From: Nitrosomonas sp. | GTDB taxonomy: Bacteria > Pseudomonadota > Gammaproteobacteria > Burkholderiales > Nitrosomonadaceae | DNA length: 64,000 nucleotides | Assembly (NCBI GenBank): GCA_031316255.1 | Contig: JALDQW010000001.1 | Coordinates: 3,319,485-3,383,484, forward strand | Direction of reading: 5' to 3' | Part shown: piece by piece, positions 1-8,224 of the stretch | Layout: each line of letters starts with the position of its first letter | Position numbering within the stretch: the first letter of the stretch is position 1 | Made by a program: the position numbers and the translations under genes | Notes under the pieces: model-generated | The model's database searches: none | What the model saw: the letters and a program-made list of their open reading frames with translations, nothing else | What the model was told of the DNA's origin: nothing

Positions 1-868
1 CTGCTGTCAGCGGCACATCCAGCGTTATATTTTCTATCATTACCATCGCCGCATAAATGGTGTTCCACGACCCTGTCCAACGGCTATACGCATGTGCGCG
101 CAGCACCAGCGGATGGTCTTCCAGTCTTTCCGCATAATCGCCCTCGGTCACCATCCGCTTTTGTGTATGGATGGCGCGCGGTCCTGATGCGCGCGCTTTC
201 TCCATCGCATATGGGTACAGTGTCCAATAATTGTGCAAGGCGTCGTTACGCGCACGCATGACAAACTCGGGTGCGTTATCAAGAAAAAGCTGAACCGCAT
301 CAAGTGCAACCAAAGGCGCGCCCGCAGGATTATCGATAAATACCTGGAAATTCGCCTGTTGTGCGGGCGTCATTTCATCAATGGCGTCCTGATAATCCGA
401 ACGATACTGCTGTAACGCCAGATAAAATGTCTGCAAACGCGCTCTTCGCGTCGCTTCATCCTCACTCGCAGCGCCAGTAGCATCGGGAATTTTTGCTTCG
501 GAACCGGCCAGATTGACGGCATCATAACCAATCATTTCCAGCAACCGCCGCACCGATTCAGGACGCCGCGCCGTTTCAAGAAACGCTTCGGTCTGTACAC
601 GATCGAGCATATCGGACAGTTGATCCAAAACGACCGACATGGTTTCTACAATCACCACTTCCATATCGGCCGGTGTCCAGCGCCGGCGCTCCGGAAAACG
701 CGCCGCCAGTTCCTCCAGCATAAACAAGCGAAAACCGTCGTAATCGCGCACCAGCCAATCGAAGTCATCACCGACTTTGGGCAGTGGATCCGGCAGTTTT
801 ACCTGGCGATAGCCGCAGTCGCTGCAGCCATCGGCGAAATATAACTCGGATGACGGTTGCTCTGCCAT
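1..868 (-). CDS. Baseplate J-like protein of contractile injection system (partial)
   Basis: The frame is open from an ATG at 868 to the window edge, so only the first 289 residues are present. The N-terminus (MAEQPSSELYFADGC) carries a CSDCG motif. About residue 235 onwards reads VTEGDYAERLEDHPLVLRA, which matches the part of baseplate J / T4 gp6-like wedge proteins (Afp11 in the Afp system) that precedes the repeat domain. The start directly abuts the stop of the gp25-like gene (0 bp), so it is the next gene of the same operon. In the family this protein builds the baseplate wedge that surrounds the hub and triggers sheath contraction. The C-terminal part and further genes (tail fibre, tape measure) would lie to the left of the window. 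Family call is fairly sure; the exact Afp number is inference. Confidence 0.75.
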   Translation of the reverse strand, partial: MAEQPSSELYFADGCSDCGYRQVKLPDPLPKVGDDFDWLVRDYDGFRLFMLEELAARFPERRRWTPADMEVVIVETMSVVLDQLSDMLDRVQTEAFLETARRPESVRRLLEMIGYDAVNLAGSEAKIPDATGAASEDEATRRARLQTFYLALQQYRSDYQDAIDEMTPAQQANFQVFIDNPAGAPLVALDAVQLFLDNAPEFVMRARNDALHNYWTLYPYAMEKARASGPRAIHTQKRMVTEGDYAERLEDHPLVLRAHAYSRWTGSWNTIYAAMVMIENITLDVPLTA

Positions 869-1258
869 TTACTGATCCCCTCCGACAACAAATTCCAACT
901 GCTCTGAATGATTCAGCGTCGCCAGTGTGTACGCGATGGTAATGAACAGTTTTTCGCCTTCGCCGGTCACGTTCACTTCCAGACTTGCCGGCGCGACTTC
1001 TCCCGCCAGCGCTTCATTAAGGGACGCGGACAGCCTTTTTTTGGTAATCTCCCATATTGCCGGGCTGTTCGGTTCGAATACCAGTGCACGCACGCCTGCG
1101 CCGAATTCAGGGCGATACCAGCGCTCCCCCGCATCGGTGAACAGCACCTGTTCGATTTGTTCGCGGACATGGTGCTGACGGTTGCTCGTAGCCGCACCGT
1201 TTTCCCCGATTTGCATCGGGAACTTCATATAATCCGGATTATTCAGTCGAGTCGCCAT
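869..1258 (-). CDS. gp25-like baseplate wedge protein (Afp9-like)
   Basis: This 129-residue protein has the gp25/GPW layout: a central REQIEQVLFTDAGER segment followed by RPEFGAGVRALVFEPN, where the (E)FGxGxxxLxFEPN pattern is the family hallmark (the EPR-type core of T4 gp25 and TssE). Length is normal for the family (110-150). It forms the short wedge that links the sheath to the baseplate. It lies 56 bp after the spike gene and directly before the baseplate J gene, on the same strand, which is the expected order in contractile injection systems. The start is the ATG at 1258. Confidence 0.85.
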   Translation of the reverse strand: MATRLNNPDYMKFPMQIGENGAATSNRQHHVREQIEQVLFTDAGERWYRPEFGAGVRALVFEPNSPAIWEITKKRLSASLNEALAGEVAPASLEVNVTGEGEKLFITIAYTLATLNHSEQLEFVVGGDQ

Positions 1259-1314
1259 AATCGTCCAATCCTGTATCGTTCAATCCCCTGCCGTTTCCGT
1301 CACTTAAATCCACA

Positions 1315-2133
1315 TCAGAGCGCCTTGGTTTTCGTCGTCAACACAACCGGCGTTAACGGTGGCACCGGCGGCCCAGACGGGGAACCGGGCGCGGTGCACA
1401 CATGCGTATGGGCGTTGAACAGAGATAAAAATGTCTGCGCCTTGATCAATGGTTCTCCACCCTGTCCCGCCACGTCGACGGTTGTACCTTTAATCACAAC
1501 CTGCGTTCCTTCCACGGTAATGCCACTGGCAGCCATTTGTATGGTGTTGCCATTACTGTCCTTGATTTCGGTGCCGCTGCTGTCCATTGTTATTTTGTTG
1601 CCATTGGCGTCTTCCACGATGATCTTGTTGCTTTCAGCATCGAGTGTTAGCGTATTACCCGCAGCATCTTCGGTTTTAACGGTGCCTTGCGGATCAATGG
1701 TCATTTCCGTGCCGGACGGGTGCGCCAGCCGGAATTGCTCTTCTCCACTGGCATCATCGAACTGTAAAACATGACCGGATGGCGTGCGGATAATACGCGT
1801 CGTCGGCTCATCCAGCGCGGCTTCCTCGGGCGTATCGCTTTCCTGCTGCCAGAAAACGCCGACCCAGATCGGGCGATCCACATTGCCTTCTTCAAACTCA
1901 ACCCAAATCTGCGCATCCACTTCGGGAATCATAAAAAGTCCCTGGTTGGTCAGCCCGCCAAACGGCATACACGGCAACGCCCAGCCGGTATCCTGATCAC
2001 CCAGCACCGAAGGCACTCTGACTTTCAACCGGCCGCGTTTCTCCGGGTCCTGATTATCAACCACAAAGCCCCGGTATTTGCCGTAATAGCGCTGCTGCGA
2101 TTGCTGTGCAATTTGATGAAGCAGTTGTTCCAT
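1315..2133 (-). CDS. Spike protein, gp5/VgrG OB-fold (baseplate assembly protein V type)
   Basis: This 272-residue protein has an OB-fold around residues 18-110 (PEKRGRLKVRVPSVLGDQ, then IPEVDAQIWVEFEEGNVDRP), the signature of gp5/VgrG spikes. Residues about 130-225 are a run of short Asp/Asn/Gly-rich beta repeats (DANGNKITMDSSG, DSNGNTIQM), expected for the triple-stranded beta-helix needle. The C-terminus contains FNAHTHVCTAPGSPSGPP, common at the end of baseplate V proteins. It would form the trimeric spike below the hub. No toxin domain is fused. The gene is separated from the hub gene by 239 bp holding a long palindrome (2161-2267), unusual in an otherwise tightly packed operon. Confidence 0.85.
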   Translation of the reverse strand: MEQLLHQIAQQSQQRYYGKYRGFVVDNQDPEKRGRLKVRVPSVLGDQDTGWALPCMPFGGLTNQGLFMIPEVDAQIWVEFEEGNVDRPIWVGVFWQQESDTPEEAALDEPTTRIIRTPSGHVLQFDDASGEEQFRLAHPSGTEMTIDPQGTVKTEDAAGNTLTLDAESNKIIVEDANGNKITMDSSGTEIKDSNGNTIQMAASGITVEGTQVVIKGTTVDVAGQGGEPLIKAQTFLSLFNAHTHVCTAPGSPSGPPVPPLTPVVLTTKTKAL

Positions 2134-2160
2134 TAAACTAAACTCCTCAGTTGAATGGTG

Positions 2161-2267
2161 TTTAGCGTGCGTTGTTGTTGATTTCTGACAAGGCGCAATG
2201 AGGCGTCATAACGGGTTATGGCAACGCATTGCAACACAGTCAGAGATAAAGAACAGCGTACTATAAA
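2161..2267. repeat. 107-bp imperfect palindrome inside the injection system operon
   Basis: The two halves fold back along nearly the whole length. The centre is CATAAC-GG-GTTATG (2207-2220). Arms such as GATTTCTGAC on the left and GTCAGAGATAAAG on the right pair with few mismatches and small gaps, and the outer ends read TTTAG and CTATAAA. It lies between the hub (upstream) and spike (downstream) genes. It could be a MITE or REP-type insertion, or an RNA hairpin that tunes expression of the distal baseplate genes. No flanking target duplication is obvious. Confidence 0.6.
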
Positions 2268-2372
2268 CATCATAGCGACAGCGCCCTAAGCACCAAAACT
2301 TTTACGGAACATAAACTGTATATTTTCATATCAATTCCAATAATTCAAAGCGATCAACTGTGGAATTTAGGT

Positions 2373-3506
2373 TCACAATACTCCTGCAAGCGGATTGCTT
2401 GACTCACTTAAATCATCGCCGTAGGCATTGCGCAGCAGCCGGAAAGAAACCTTATATCCGTTGACATCAAAGCGATGTGTCGCCGCATCGACATAATAAG
2501 TACCGCTATAGCGTTCCCCCACGCCATCGACGCCAACAGGCTCTCCGATGCGCAATACATGGCCGTACAAGCTACCATCCAGTTCGCCGTCCACATTGAT
2601 TTTCATCGATTGTTCGTTGGCCATCTGCTGGGCAATCGCCTGCATCTGCGTTGCATCGCTGACACCCTGCCGTTGCGGCCGCCAGACAAAATCATTTAAA
2701 CCTGCCCCACTGCTGTCAGCCGCATCATTACCCAGCACCCGCAAATTCGGCGTGACTTCAACCGGCGACTCACTCGTGCCGACTTCCGCGGCAACCTGAT
2801 ACGCCACTTTGTCCGGTTTATGGCCATCATCCCGAATGTTAAAACTGATGCAGTTGGTATCCGGTCCGGCATACACCATAATTGTCGGTTGCGTCTCGGC
2901 ATCGAGCCGCATATCGCCGAAATGCAGCTTTCCTTCCTGAAAAATAATCTCGTAACCGTTTGTTTGTGCACGACGCTGCAGGAATTTGATATCCGTGGTA
3001 TTTTGCAATAAATCCTGCACTGTCTGGCCTTCACCGGGTTGCTCCAGTATGCCTAAATCGTTCCGGCCGGCTATTTCAACAGCAATCGCGCCATCGGTCG
3101 TTGGCGCGTCTTCCCCCCAACGCTGCTCAATATGCTCGCGGTCCATCTGCAGCGAATGATCTTGGCAGGATACCGTAACTTTTGCCGAACCCCGTTCCTG
3201 CGGGTATTCCGCCCGAACCTCCTTGACGAAACCCCGCATTACTTCTTCTGTTTCATCGCCGAACACGGCTTCAATCCTGACAGCAATCCAGGGTTTAAAC
3301 CGGTCGTCATCCTGCACCGTCCAGAGACCGTCTTCCAGACGGCGGGTTTCAAAAACCAGTGTTGCCGTCGTTGCCCGGCTGCGATCCGCATCGACCACCA
3401 CTTCAACCAGCGCCGGATACATATCGTCAATTTCCTGGTTGTCCAGCTTGACGATACATTCAGCCGGTTGCAGCTTTTTATCACTGAGCAGATCCAGAAG
3501 TCCCAT
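2373..3506 (-). CDS. Hub protein, phage late control D / VgrG N-terminal type (Afp8-like)
   Basis: This 377-residue protein resembles gpD/gp27-like tail hub proteins. An N-terminal beta-rich domain (CIVKLDNQEIDDMYPALVEV) is followed by a segment typical of the late-control D fold (VMRGFVKEVRAEYPQERGSA, VTVSCQDHSLQMDRE) and a C-terminal RIGEPVGVDGVGERYSGTYY region ending in the fold that caps the spike. It forms the trimeric hub that joins the inner tube to the spike. Its start lies 8 bp after the LysM gene stop. Here hub and spike are two separate genes, as in phages, whereas VgrG and Afp8 fuse them. Confidence in the family is high, from position and motifs. Confidence 0.8.
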   Translation of the reverse strand: MGLLDLLSDKKLQPAECIVKLDNQEIDDMYPALVEVVVDADRSRATTATLVFETRRLEDGLWTVQDDDRFKPWIAVRIEAVFGDETEEVMRGFVKEVRAEYPQERGSAKVTVSCQDHSLQMDREHIEQRWGEDAPTTDGAIAVEIAGRNDLGILEQPGEGQTVQDLLQNTTDIKFLQRRAQTNGYEIIFQEGKLHFGDMRLDAETQPTIMVYAGPDTNCISFNIRDDGHKPDKVAYQVAAEVGTSESPVEVTPNLRVLGNDAADSSGAGLNDFVWRPQRQGVSDATQMQAIAQQMANEQSMKINVDGELDGSLYGHVLRIGEPVGVDGVGERYSGTYYVDAATHRFDVNGYKVSFRLLRNAYGDDLSESSNPLAGVL

Positions 3507-3514
3507 GCACCAAC

Positions 3515-3805
3515 CTATTCCTTCAATTTAGGAATCAATAAAATTGATCCCTGCATTGTTTCATCCAGCATGTTTCCGGCATACAAAAATTCAGGATTGG
3601 CGTCCACGATACGCCACCATTGACGATCATCGTTATAGTAGTGACGCGCCAGTTGATCGAGCCGGTTACCGGCCTGAATTTCATGTTCGATCATGCCCAC
3701 AGCGGGACCGATTTCGCGCGCGCGCAATCCTGGAAACACGTCGCCACCATCCGCTGACAGTTGAAACAGTCCGGTATTTCTGTACCGTGATTTTTTTAAA
3801 AGCAT
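3515..3805 (-). CDS. LysM-domain baseplate protein
   Basis: This 96-residue protein has a C-terminal LysM-like domain at about residues 38-94: HEIQAGNRLDQLARHYYND, then WWRIVDANPEF and a final GSILLIPKLKE. These match LysM proteins of contractile tails (gpX / gp53 type, or the LysM part of Afp7). In tails this domain sits in the baseplate around the hub. It lies between the tube-adaptor gene (30 bp) and the hub gene (8 bp). Adaptor and LysM domain are split into two genes here, whereas Afp7 carries both; that is inference from the gene order. Confidence 0.75.
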   Translation of the reverse strand: MLLKKSRYRNTGLFQLSADGGDVFPGLRAREIGPAVGMIEHEIQAGNRLDQLARHYYNDDRQWWRIVDANPEFLYAGNMLDETMQGSILLIPKLKE

Positions 3806-3835
3806 CTGACTATCAATCCTCTACTTGTTAGACTG

Positions 3836-4513
3836 CTAGAATGAAGCGCCAAAAGAGGCCGAAAACGATACCGAAACCCCGCTGGCCAGATTGACCGCCG
3901 CACCCGCCATCTGACGCACTTTTTCAACCTGATAAAATGGGTTATTGCTTTCAATAACCTGAAAACTGAGCGTTACATTCGCCCGGTAAGGCATCAACGT
4001 CGGCAGATGCGCCACTTCTTCCACCTGCACGCTGGTTAAAAATACCGGCAACACATGCGTACCCCATACCAGCAACAAAACGGACGGATGCTCATCGCGC
4101 TGAAAAGCCTTGTTGCCGCCCAGTCCGAGACTCGACAGCATCTGTACACCACCGGGTCCCTGTGTTTTGGGCTCGACCATACTGCGCAGCGTATCGAGTT
4201 CCGGTTCAATGCCAAACGCGACTGCCGGTCCGTGTCCCGGCGACGAAGGATCGCTCATGCGATCGGTTGCGTCGATCAGGATCTGCATGCTGAACTGTTC
4301 GGGTTCGATCGTAACGCCCTGTGCCACGCGCGGTGTTTCATTGGGCAATGCAAAATCATAACCGCCACGCGTGCCCGGCGCATTGCCAGTCACGACACTG
4401 ATCGACCGTGTGCGTGACAGCGTTTGCGGATTAAATTCAAACTGCAATACCAGCGGCGGTATCGACAACCCGTATTCAATCAAAATGCCGCGTGTTAAAT
4501 TAATCAATGCCAC
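3836..4513 (-). CDS. Contractile injection system tube/baseplate adaptor (Afp7 N-terminal type)
   Basis: This 225-residue protein has the features of the CIS tube-protein family (N-terminal part of Afp7): an opening LVLQFEFNPQTLSRTRS, where FEFNPxTL is typical, then FSMQILIDATDRM and a central HPSVLLLVWGTHVLPVFLTS. The C-terminus is Gly/Ala/Ser rich (GASF end). In Afp/PVC this protein connects the first tube ring to the hub. Its start overlaps the 3' end of the preceding small gene by 14 bp, indicating translational coupling. Assignment rests on recognised motifs and neighbours. Confidence 0.7.
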   Translation of the reverse strand: MALINLTRGILIEYGLSIPPLVLQFEFNPQTLSRTRSISVVTGNAPGTRGGYDFALPNETPRVAQGVTIEPEQFSMQILIDATDRMSDPSSPGHGPAVAFGIEPELDTLRSMVEPKTQGPGGVQMLSSLGLGGNKAFQRDEHPSVLLLVWGTHVLPVFLTSVQVEEVAHLPTLMPYRANVTLSFQVIESNNPFYQVEKVRQMAGAAVNLASGVSVSFSASFGASF

Positions 4514-4826
4514 GATTCTGCCCCCTCTGTTTGCTTTGCACGTTTTGCCGGTTATTCTGATTCAATGGATTACGCTGACCGGAAACGCCAGAAACATGCA
4601 GTTGCGCATGAATCGATTGCGCAATGCGCCGTGCGATCACCTGATCCGTTTCACCATTGAAGATGTTCACTTTCGGAACCGCCAATGTCTTCAGTTCGAA
4701 TGATTGCGCCACTGGCAACCGCGCCAATTGTCTTGCCACGTCGCGAGCGATTGCATCAGCCCGTCTCTCGTATCCCGGCGGCAACCTCAGATTTAACTGT
4801 TCAATGCTATAAACACATTTACCCAT
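4500..4826 (-). CDS. Small unknown protein of the injection system operon
   Basis: This 108-residue protein (start MGKCVYSIEQLNLRLPPGYE) has no family I recognise. It is basic in the middle (RRADAIARDVARQLARLP), has no signal peptide or membrane segment, and ends in a Gln/Asn-rich tail. It sits 1 bp after the AAA+ ATPase gene and overlaps the adaptor gene by 14 bp, so it belongs to the structural operon. Small proteins at this position in related clusters are often uncharacterised baseplate or assembly factors; no function can be given. Confidence 0.6.
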   Translation of the reverse strand: MGKCVYSIEQLNLRLPPGYERRADAIARDVARQLARLPVAQSFELKTLAVPKVNIFNGETDQVIARRIAQSIHAQLHVSGVSGQRNPLNQNNRQNVQSKQRGQNRGID

Positions 4827-4827
4827 T

Positions 4828-6180
4828 CTACACGGCCTCGCTGCTATAAATCGCTTCAGGCAAATAGTTTGCCAGTGGCCCCAGATCGTTTTTATTCAAC
4901 TGCGGACGGTCTTTGGCAAGCTCGCGGTAAACGGCAATTGCCGCATGCGCCAGTGAAATCGGTTTTTCATCCTCCGCCGCAAGATAAGCGGCATGCAAAC
5001 CGGCGTTGCGGATATTGCCGCCGGTCAGATTGACCGCTTGGGCCAGAAACTCAATATCGAGATCGTCAGCCCGTGGCGCATGCGGCGGAATCATGCGCTG
5101 CCATAACGACGTGCGCGCTGTCCGGTCCGGCCGTGGAAACTCCACGACAATCTGGAAACGGCGCGAAAACGCTTTATCGATCTGGTTGCGCAGATTTGTC
5201 GTCAAAATACACGGTCCATGGTGATCTTCAATACGCGCCAGCAGATAGCTCACTTCCATGTTCGCATAACGGTCGCGTGCTTCCTTGATCTCACCACGCT
5301 TGCTCATCAACGCATCGACTTCATCAAATTGCAGCACCATTTCCCGGCCATGTGCGGCATCGAACAATTTGCCGATATTCTTTTCCGTCTCGCCGATATA
5401 CTTACTGACCAGCCGCGCCAGATCCACGCGATATAATGGCCAACCCATTTCGTTGGCGATCACTGTTGCCGCGAAAGTCTTGCCGGTTCCCGACGATCCG
5501 CTGAACAGCGCCACCGGGCCACCGACTGCATGACCGCCCCAGCGATCGACCACGGTTTCACGGTGCCGCAACCACATCAGGTATTCACGCAAAACCCGCT
5601 CACGATCCGGCGGCAGCACAAGATCATCCCAGGATGCGCGTTGCCGGACCGGATAAGCGCCAGGCGGCACTTCTTCGATTTGTGGTAAGTCCATCAGCAA
5701 CGCCAGGGTTTTTTTTCCAGGGCGCAGCGGCGCAAATGAACTGTCCTGATCGGCTTCGATTAAATCCAACCGCCGAAACTCGCCGCTGGTTGCCGTCAGT
5801 TGCCGGGCATGATGCAGCTCAGTGTAGTCCAGTGCAAGCAGCTGCTGCAACAATGCAACTGTCACAAAAGGCTGTGGATTTGCCGGTTGCAGCTCCTGGT
5901 ACAACCAGCCGGTTTTTGGTTGTGCTTCACTCGCCACGATGCAGGCGAGCACATCCATACCCAGCGGCGTCAGGCTGTTGATTGGCAATTTTGTCCAGGG
6001 ACTGTTTTTCGATTGTCTTAACCGGTCAACCTGTAGTTGAAGTTTTTCCAGACGTTTCAACACGTCATCGCGCGGCTGTTGCCCGGAGCGCGATAACAAT
6101 AAACAGTGCGCCAGCACTTCGACACGCTCCCATTCAGCCTGAAGGTTAACGGGTGAGATATTTTCAACGGCTGCTTTCAT
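4828..6180 (-). CDS. AAA+ ATPase of contractile injection system (Afp15-like)
   Basis: The start at 6180 (MKAAVENISPVNL) leaves a 1-bp gap after the cap gene; a longer frame to 6231 exists but would overlap that gene. The 450-residue protein has an N-terminal non-ATPase half and a C-terminal AAA+ domain: Walker A FSGSSGTGKTFA (Lys about 234), Walker B LQFDEVDALMSKRGE, and sensor/arginine-finger region AFSRRFQIVVEFPRP. It resembles the ATPase encoded in nearly all eCIS operons (Afp15/PVC15), thought to help particle assembly or maturation. Its presence separates this cluster from ordinary prophage tails. It is not ClpV: there is one AAA+ module and no Clp N-domain. Confidence 0.85.
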   Translation of the reverse strand: MKAAVENISPVNLQAEWERVEVLAHCLLLSRSGQQPRDDVLKRLEKLQLQVDRLRQSKNSPWTKLPINSLTPLGMDVLACIVASEAQPKTGWLYQELQPANPQPFVTVALLQQLLALDYTELHHARQLTATSGEFRRLDLIEADQDSSFAPLRPGKKTLALLMDLPQIEEVPPGAYPVRQRASWDDLVLPPDRERVLREYLMWLRHRETVVDRWGGHAVGGPVALFSGSSGTGKTFAATVIANEMGWPLYRVDLARLVSKYIGETEKNIGKLFDAAHGREMVLQFDEVDALMSKRGEIKEARDRYANMEVSYLLARIEDHHGPCILTTNLRNQIDKAFSRRFQIVVEFPRPDRTARTSLWQRMIPPHAPRADDLDIEFLAQAVNLTGGNIRNAGLHAAYLAAEDEKPISLAHAAIAVYRELAKDRPQLNKNDLGPLANYLPEAIYSSEAV

Positions 6181-6181
6181 C

Positions 6182-7228
6182 CTACACCGTCCTGTATACA
6201 CTGATGAGCAAAGGATTACTGCGGATTTCAATAGCCGGATGCCCCGGAATCACGGTAACACTGCGGGTTGCGTAAATTAATCCCTGTGCGGCCTGCTCAC
6301 CGACAGGAATTTCCACCGGCAGCGGCAACGGTAATGTTTCCGGAAAAACACCGGGGACCGATTCAGGTATATTCTGCGGGTCAATTGCATCGTTAAACGG
6401 GTTGACCGTGAGTGGCGCGCCTGCCGGACGCCAACCGTTTGAATCCCATACTTCCCAAATCAAATCAACGGTCTCACTGCTGTCGCCCGCAATCCACAGA
6501 TCCGGGGAAAAACCGGCAAACTCTGGACTGCCCACACCGAAACTTAGCGTATGCACGCATGCATCCTGATAGAGCCAGCAAATCTGGGGCGCCCATTGTG
6601 GATTGGCAATGTTGACACGATGAAACGGCACGCGCGGACCGGACACATTTCCAGAAAAAGAGGCAAAACGTTGCACGCGACCGGCAAAAACCTGATGGCC
6701 CAGACTCCCGACAATCGGTGGCTCGGCCCGCAGTTCTGATGGAATAATGGGCATCAGGGCAAGTTCATAAATCACTGACGGCCTGTAAACAGTATCGCTT
6801 TGCGTCGACCAGATTTGATTAATCTGTTCGTCAGTCATTGGCGAAAAAACAACCTGCAGGCGTACACTGACGTCCCCGATATTGACTGCAGACAAAACCG
6901 GTTGCTCATGAAAAATCCGCATTATTTCTCCGAGCATGCGTAAATCATTTTCACCTGCCGGAATATCATCCTCATCAATGCCAAAAGTGGTAATCAGGCA
7001 AAACAGGCGCATACGCCAGAATTCATCGGGACGCGTTACAGGCTGAAAACCCGAGGGCTCAAACCGATAGAAAAACAGGTTAATTCGATGTTGATCGTCG
7101 TCATCAGCGACTTCTGCTGGTGCAGCGATACTGACGGTAATATTATTGGTCGCTGCGTTGACACCGCTACGCACAAAATCCCCGATCGCATTGCAGATAA
7201 TCGATAAAGACGACTCAGGAATCGGCAT
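6182..7228 (-). CDS. DUF4255 protein, tail terminator/cap (Afp16/Pvc16-like)
   Basis: This 348-residue protein begins with a DUF4255 domain (about 1-190): SLSIICNAIGDFVRSGV, HRINLFFYRFEPSG, and LRMLGEIMRIFHEQPVL. In Pvc16/Afp16 this domain caps the distal end of tube and sheath. The remaining residues form an extra beta-rich region with Pro-rich stretches (FPETLPLPLPVEIPVGEQ) not needed for a minimal cap; it may be a particle-specific decoration. The gene lies between the unknown 330-residue gene (3 bp) and the ATPase gene (1 bp). DUF4255 is a hallmark of eCIS and supports that class over T6SS or phage. Confidence 0.85.
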   Translation of the reverse strand: MPIPESSLSIICNAIGDFVRSGVNAATNNITVSIAAPAEVADDDDQHRINLFFYRFEPSGFQPVTRPDEFWRMRLFCLITTFGIDEDDIPAGENDLRMLGEIMRIFHEQPVLSAVNIGDVSVRLQVVFSPMTDEQINQIWSTQSDTVYRPSVIYELALMPIIPSELRAEPPIVGSLGHQVFAGRVQRFASFSGNVSGPRVPFHRVNIANPQWAPQICWLYQDACVHTLSFGVGSPEFAGFSPDLWIAGDSSETVDLIWEVWDSNGWRPAGAPLTVNPFNDAIDPQNIPESVPGVFPETLPLPLPVEIPVGEQAAQGLIYATRSVTVIPGHPAIEIRSNPLLISVYRTV

Positions 7229-7231
7229 AGT

Positions 7232-8224
7232 CTACAAGCTCCGCAAATAATGACGGCTGGTTTGATCGTCGCGACGCGAGTTCGACACTGTTGCCTGCTT
7301 TCCTTGCGTTGACTTTGGTCCTTCGACAATCACATTCACCACACCTATTCTGACCTGTGGATAGGCATCTTTGTGATTCTCAACAACTGATGACTTGAGT
7401 GCATGCGATTCAATACGCGTCTCATTGTTCACCACAACCGTTGGATGCTTTGACGCATTGTGGTCACTCTGTTCAACCGCCTGTTTAATTACCGCCTCAT
7501 TCCGCGGTTTTAACGCGTCTTCCAAACCTGCGTTTCCGGGATTCAGTTCTGATCCGGAATCGAAATCAATCCCAATGCCTTGCGTACGTAAGTCAGGCTC
7601 GGTAAAAACAGGTTGATCTAATGCAACATGCTCCACGATGTTTTGTACCGGTTTGCGCACCGGTTCCAATAATGGATCACTATTCTGTAAATCGTCAATT
7701 GGTGGGCTATCCAGATCTTTTTCACTGGCAAAACAATCATCTGAAATCAACTGTTGTGCAGTTACCGGCATAGGCTGCGTACTATCGTTGCGTGCTTCTG
7801 TCCGGTAATCAAATGGCGCGCCACCCAAACCCAGCCTGCGTTCATGCTCATCGGTACGTTCGAATCCGCTAGCCGACTGTTCCGGTACTCGCGTCTGGTG
7901 CGCATGATGGACCGCCGACGCTGCCACGTCGCTTGCAGTCCGATTGACAACAGGCTGAATTTTTTTTACGCCGACCGCTCCTCCGGTCTCTGCAAACTCT
8001 GAAATTTGCGCCTGATTTTGCGGCTGAACGCTGTTTGATAGTGTCGTTTTTCCGGACATGATCCCGGATTCAATCGCAGCATTTCCTAACCCGGTAAAAT
8101 CCGCAGAATTATGCTGATGCGGATGTTCAGGTTCCATTCCGGCAAAAGACGAAACAGTCTCATGCGTAACAAAAGACCTGCCGTTTCGGCTGTCATTAAT
8201 AATGTTTTTAAAAAAGCCGCCCAT
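7232..8224 (-). CDS. Unknown 330-residue protein of the injection system operon
   Basis: I do not recognise a family. The protein starts MGGFFKNIINDSRNGRSF, is hydrophilic, rich in Asp, Glu, Asn and Gln, has no membrane segment and reads as largely disordered. It overlaps the gp26-like gene upstream by 17 bp and precedes the DUF4255 gene by 3 bp, so it is co-translated with structural genes. A low-complexity linker, a chaperone for assembly or a cargo-related factor are all possible; the sequence does not decide between them. Confidence 0.65.
   Translation of the reverse strand: MGGFFKNIINDSRNGRSFVTHETVSSFAGMEPEHPHQHNSADFTGLGNAAIESGIMSGKTTLSNSVQPQNQAQISEFAETGGAVGVKKIQPVVNRTASDVAASAVHHAHQTRVPEQSASGFERTDEHERRLGLGGAPFDYRTEARNDSTQPMPVTAQQLISDDCFASEKDLDSPPIDDLQNSDPLLEPVRKPVQNIVEHVALDQPVFTEPDLRTQGIGIDFDSGSELNPGNAGLEDALKPRNEAVIKQAVEQSDHNASKHPTVVVNNETRIESHALKSSVVENHKDAYPQVRIGVVNVIVEGPKSTQGKQATVSNSRRDDQTSRHYLRSL

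Noticed and set aside
908-1774. Plus-strand frame of 288 codons across the gp25 and spike genes
   Set aside because: It is antisense to two well-supported structural genes, has low-complexity Leu/Ser/Val runs and no family features.
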